Below are positions 63,260-64,000 of a stretch of 64,000 bases of DNA, piece after piece (positions within the stretch are counted from its first letter, which is position 1; every line of letters begins with the position of its first letter). The stretch is from Roseibium aggregatum. GTDB lineage: Bacteria; Pseudomonadota; Alphaproteobacteria; Rhizobiales; Stappiaceae. The position numbers and the translations under genes are program-made. The notes beneath the pieces are model-generated. The model worked only from the letters and a program-made list of their open reading frames with translations. It did not search any database and was not told where the DNA came from. Location of the stretch: assembly GCF_014692675.1 (NCBI RefSeq), contig NZ_JABFCZ010000002.1, forward strand, positions 62,001 to 126,000. The letters are read 5' to 3'.

Positions 63260-64000
63260 TTTCAACCGTCCCGTCTGCTTTGACATGCCAGGTCTGGATG
63301 CCGTTGTTGTGGTAGATCGAGTTCTCACCGCGTTCGGCACGCAGTTCGTTCTTGGTCGGCTGGTAGTATCCATGCTCGTCCATCGCCCGTGACTGGAGCA
63401 GAAGCGGGGATCCGTCCCAGTTGATGTCGAGATAGAAACGGTGCATCGACTTGGACAGGCTCGGGCCGTCGATACGGGCGGTCGTCCAGTTGCGGCCGCC
63501 GTCGATGGAGACATCGACGCGCTTGACCTTGCCGTTGCCGGACCAGGCGACGCCGGTGATGACCAACGGGCCCTTGCCGTGGGTGATCGGCGCCTGTGGG
63601 CTCGGAGAGGTGATCACCGACTTCGGGTCCATGACCCAGGTGAAGCGGCGCGCCTTGCCGTTGGCGAGAAGGTCCGTGTACTTCGAGGTTTCTTCGCGCT
63701 GCTGCCACGGTTCGTCACCGACTTCCAGGCGGCGGAGCCACTTGACCCACATGTTGCCTTCCCAGCCCGGAACGACGAGGCGCAGCGGATAGCCCTGTTC
63801 CGGACGCAGTGCTTCGCCGTTCATCTTGAAGGCGACAAGGCAGTCTTCCAGAGCCTTTTCCATCGGAATGGAGCGGGTCATCGCGGCGGCGTCAGCCCCT
63901 TCGGCGAGAACCCACTTGCCGTTGGTCTTGATGCCGGCTTCTTCGAGCAGCGTCTTGAGCGGGATGCCGGTGTACATGACGTTGTGGATCATGCCGTGAG
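63243..64000 (-). CDS. soxC: Sulfane dehydrogenase molybdenum subunit SoxC, C-terminal part (5' end outside window)
   Basis: The frame is open through the right edge; 249 residues are seen from an internal Met, and the residues before it (HG) continue the family motif HGMIHNVMYTG. Visible are the end of the sulfite-oxidase-type Mo domain (GYPLRLVVPGWEGNMWVKW) and the Mo-co dimerisation domain (VTGVAWSG-like VITGVAWSGNGKVKRVD, MHRFYLDINWDG). With SoxD it oxidises sulfane sulfur bound to SoxYZ. The Cys ligand of Mo lies outside the window. Confidence 0.9.
   Translation of the reverse strand, partial: HGMIHNVMYTGIPLKTLLEEAGIKTNGKWVLAEGADAAAMTRSIPMEKALEDCLVAFKMNGEALRPEQGYPLRLVVPGWEGNMWVKWLRRLEVGDEPWQQREETSKYTDLLANGKARRFTWVMDPKSVITSPSPQAPITHGKGPLVITGVAWSGNGKVKRVDVSIDGGRNWTTARIDGPSLSKSMHRFYLDINWDGSPLLLQSRAMDEHGYYQPTKNELRAERGENSIYHNNGIQTWHVKADGTVENVEVS

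Overview
The window is a 64 kb piece of a high-GC alphaproteobacterial chromosome. The gene set (quinohemoprotein amine dehydrogenase, SoxCD, PaaA-E/PaaZ, several TRAP transporters, uronate catabolism, dispersed palindromic repeats) suggests a marine-type heterotroph of the Hyphomicrobiales/Stappiaceae kind (Roseibium, Labrenzia or Stappia relatives). That assignment is inference from gene content only. No rRNA, tRNA, CRISPR, integrase, transposase or prophage was seen. The only mobile-like material is short palindromic repeats of three types.

Layout. (1) 3-4637: 3' part of a large DUF11-repeat surface protein with a peptidoglycan-binding module nested in its last repeat. (2) 4695-14721: a complete quinohemoprotein amine dehydrogenase (QHNDH) operon, qhpG-A-D-C-B-F-E on the minus strand, with the divergent AraC-type activator qhpR. 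It holds the three structural subunits, the radical-SAM thioether cross-linking enzyme, the flavin Trp hydroxylase, the ABC exporter and the leader peptidase. A palindromic repeat is inserted in frame in the qhpF ATPase domain. (3) 14718-16881: a MocR-type regulator divergent from an FMN-binding PPOX-fold protein. (4) 16912-22366: a TetR regulator divergent from a TRAP transporter, a cyclase-family hydrolase and an FAH-family hydrolase, an uptake and catabolic module of unknown substrate. (5) 22420-30020: a small XRE regulator and a six-gene energy-converting-hydrogenase-related (Ehr/Hyf-like) membrane complex whose large subunit lacks the Ni-binding cysteines. (6) 30494-35842: two acyl-CoA ligases, a periplasmic MBL-fold protein with degenerate metal ligands, and a DMT exporter. 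(7) 36165-48471: a uronate regulon (uxaA, uxuA, uxuB, kduD, kduI, kdgF, TRAP dctMQP, uxaC) on the minus strand, divergent from a GntR/FCD regulator and kdgK. (8) 48638-59866: phenylacetate catabolism, with paaX then paaABCDE, a PaaC-like extra protein and paaZ on plus, convergent with paaG-paaI-paaK-paaR on minus. The two arms share a GACCG-N2-CGGTC palindrome in their promoter regions. (9) 60294-61817 metG. (10) 62132-64000: soxD and the C-terminal part of soxC, running off the right edge.

How the genes work together. The Qhp proteins build and regulate a periplasmic primary-amine oxidase. The uronate cluster takes up uronates by TRAP and converts both saturated uronates (UxaC, UxuB, UxuA, UxaA) and unsaturated ones (KdgF, KduI, KduD) to 2-keto-3-deoxygluconate, which KdgK phosphorylates. 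The Paa proteins activate phenylacetate (PaaK), epoxidise it (PaaABCDE), isomerise it (PaaG), open and oxidise the ring (PaaZ) and recycle dead-end thioesters (PaaI). The later beta-oxidation genes paaF, paaH and paaJ are not in this window.

Repeats. Type A units (CTCCCCC...GACATCTCC) occur as inverted pairs in qhpF and at its 5' end. Type B units (ATTGGATCACCCGG / GCCCGGGCAAT) lie in the qhpB-qhpF gap, the dctP-dctQ gap and before paaX. Type C units (GTCATCCCGG...CCGGGA) lie in four intergenic gaps. At two of these a 51-bp core bounded by CCAGTA/TACTGG sits in opposite orientation.
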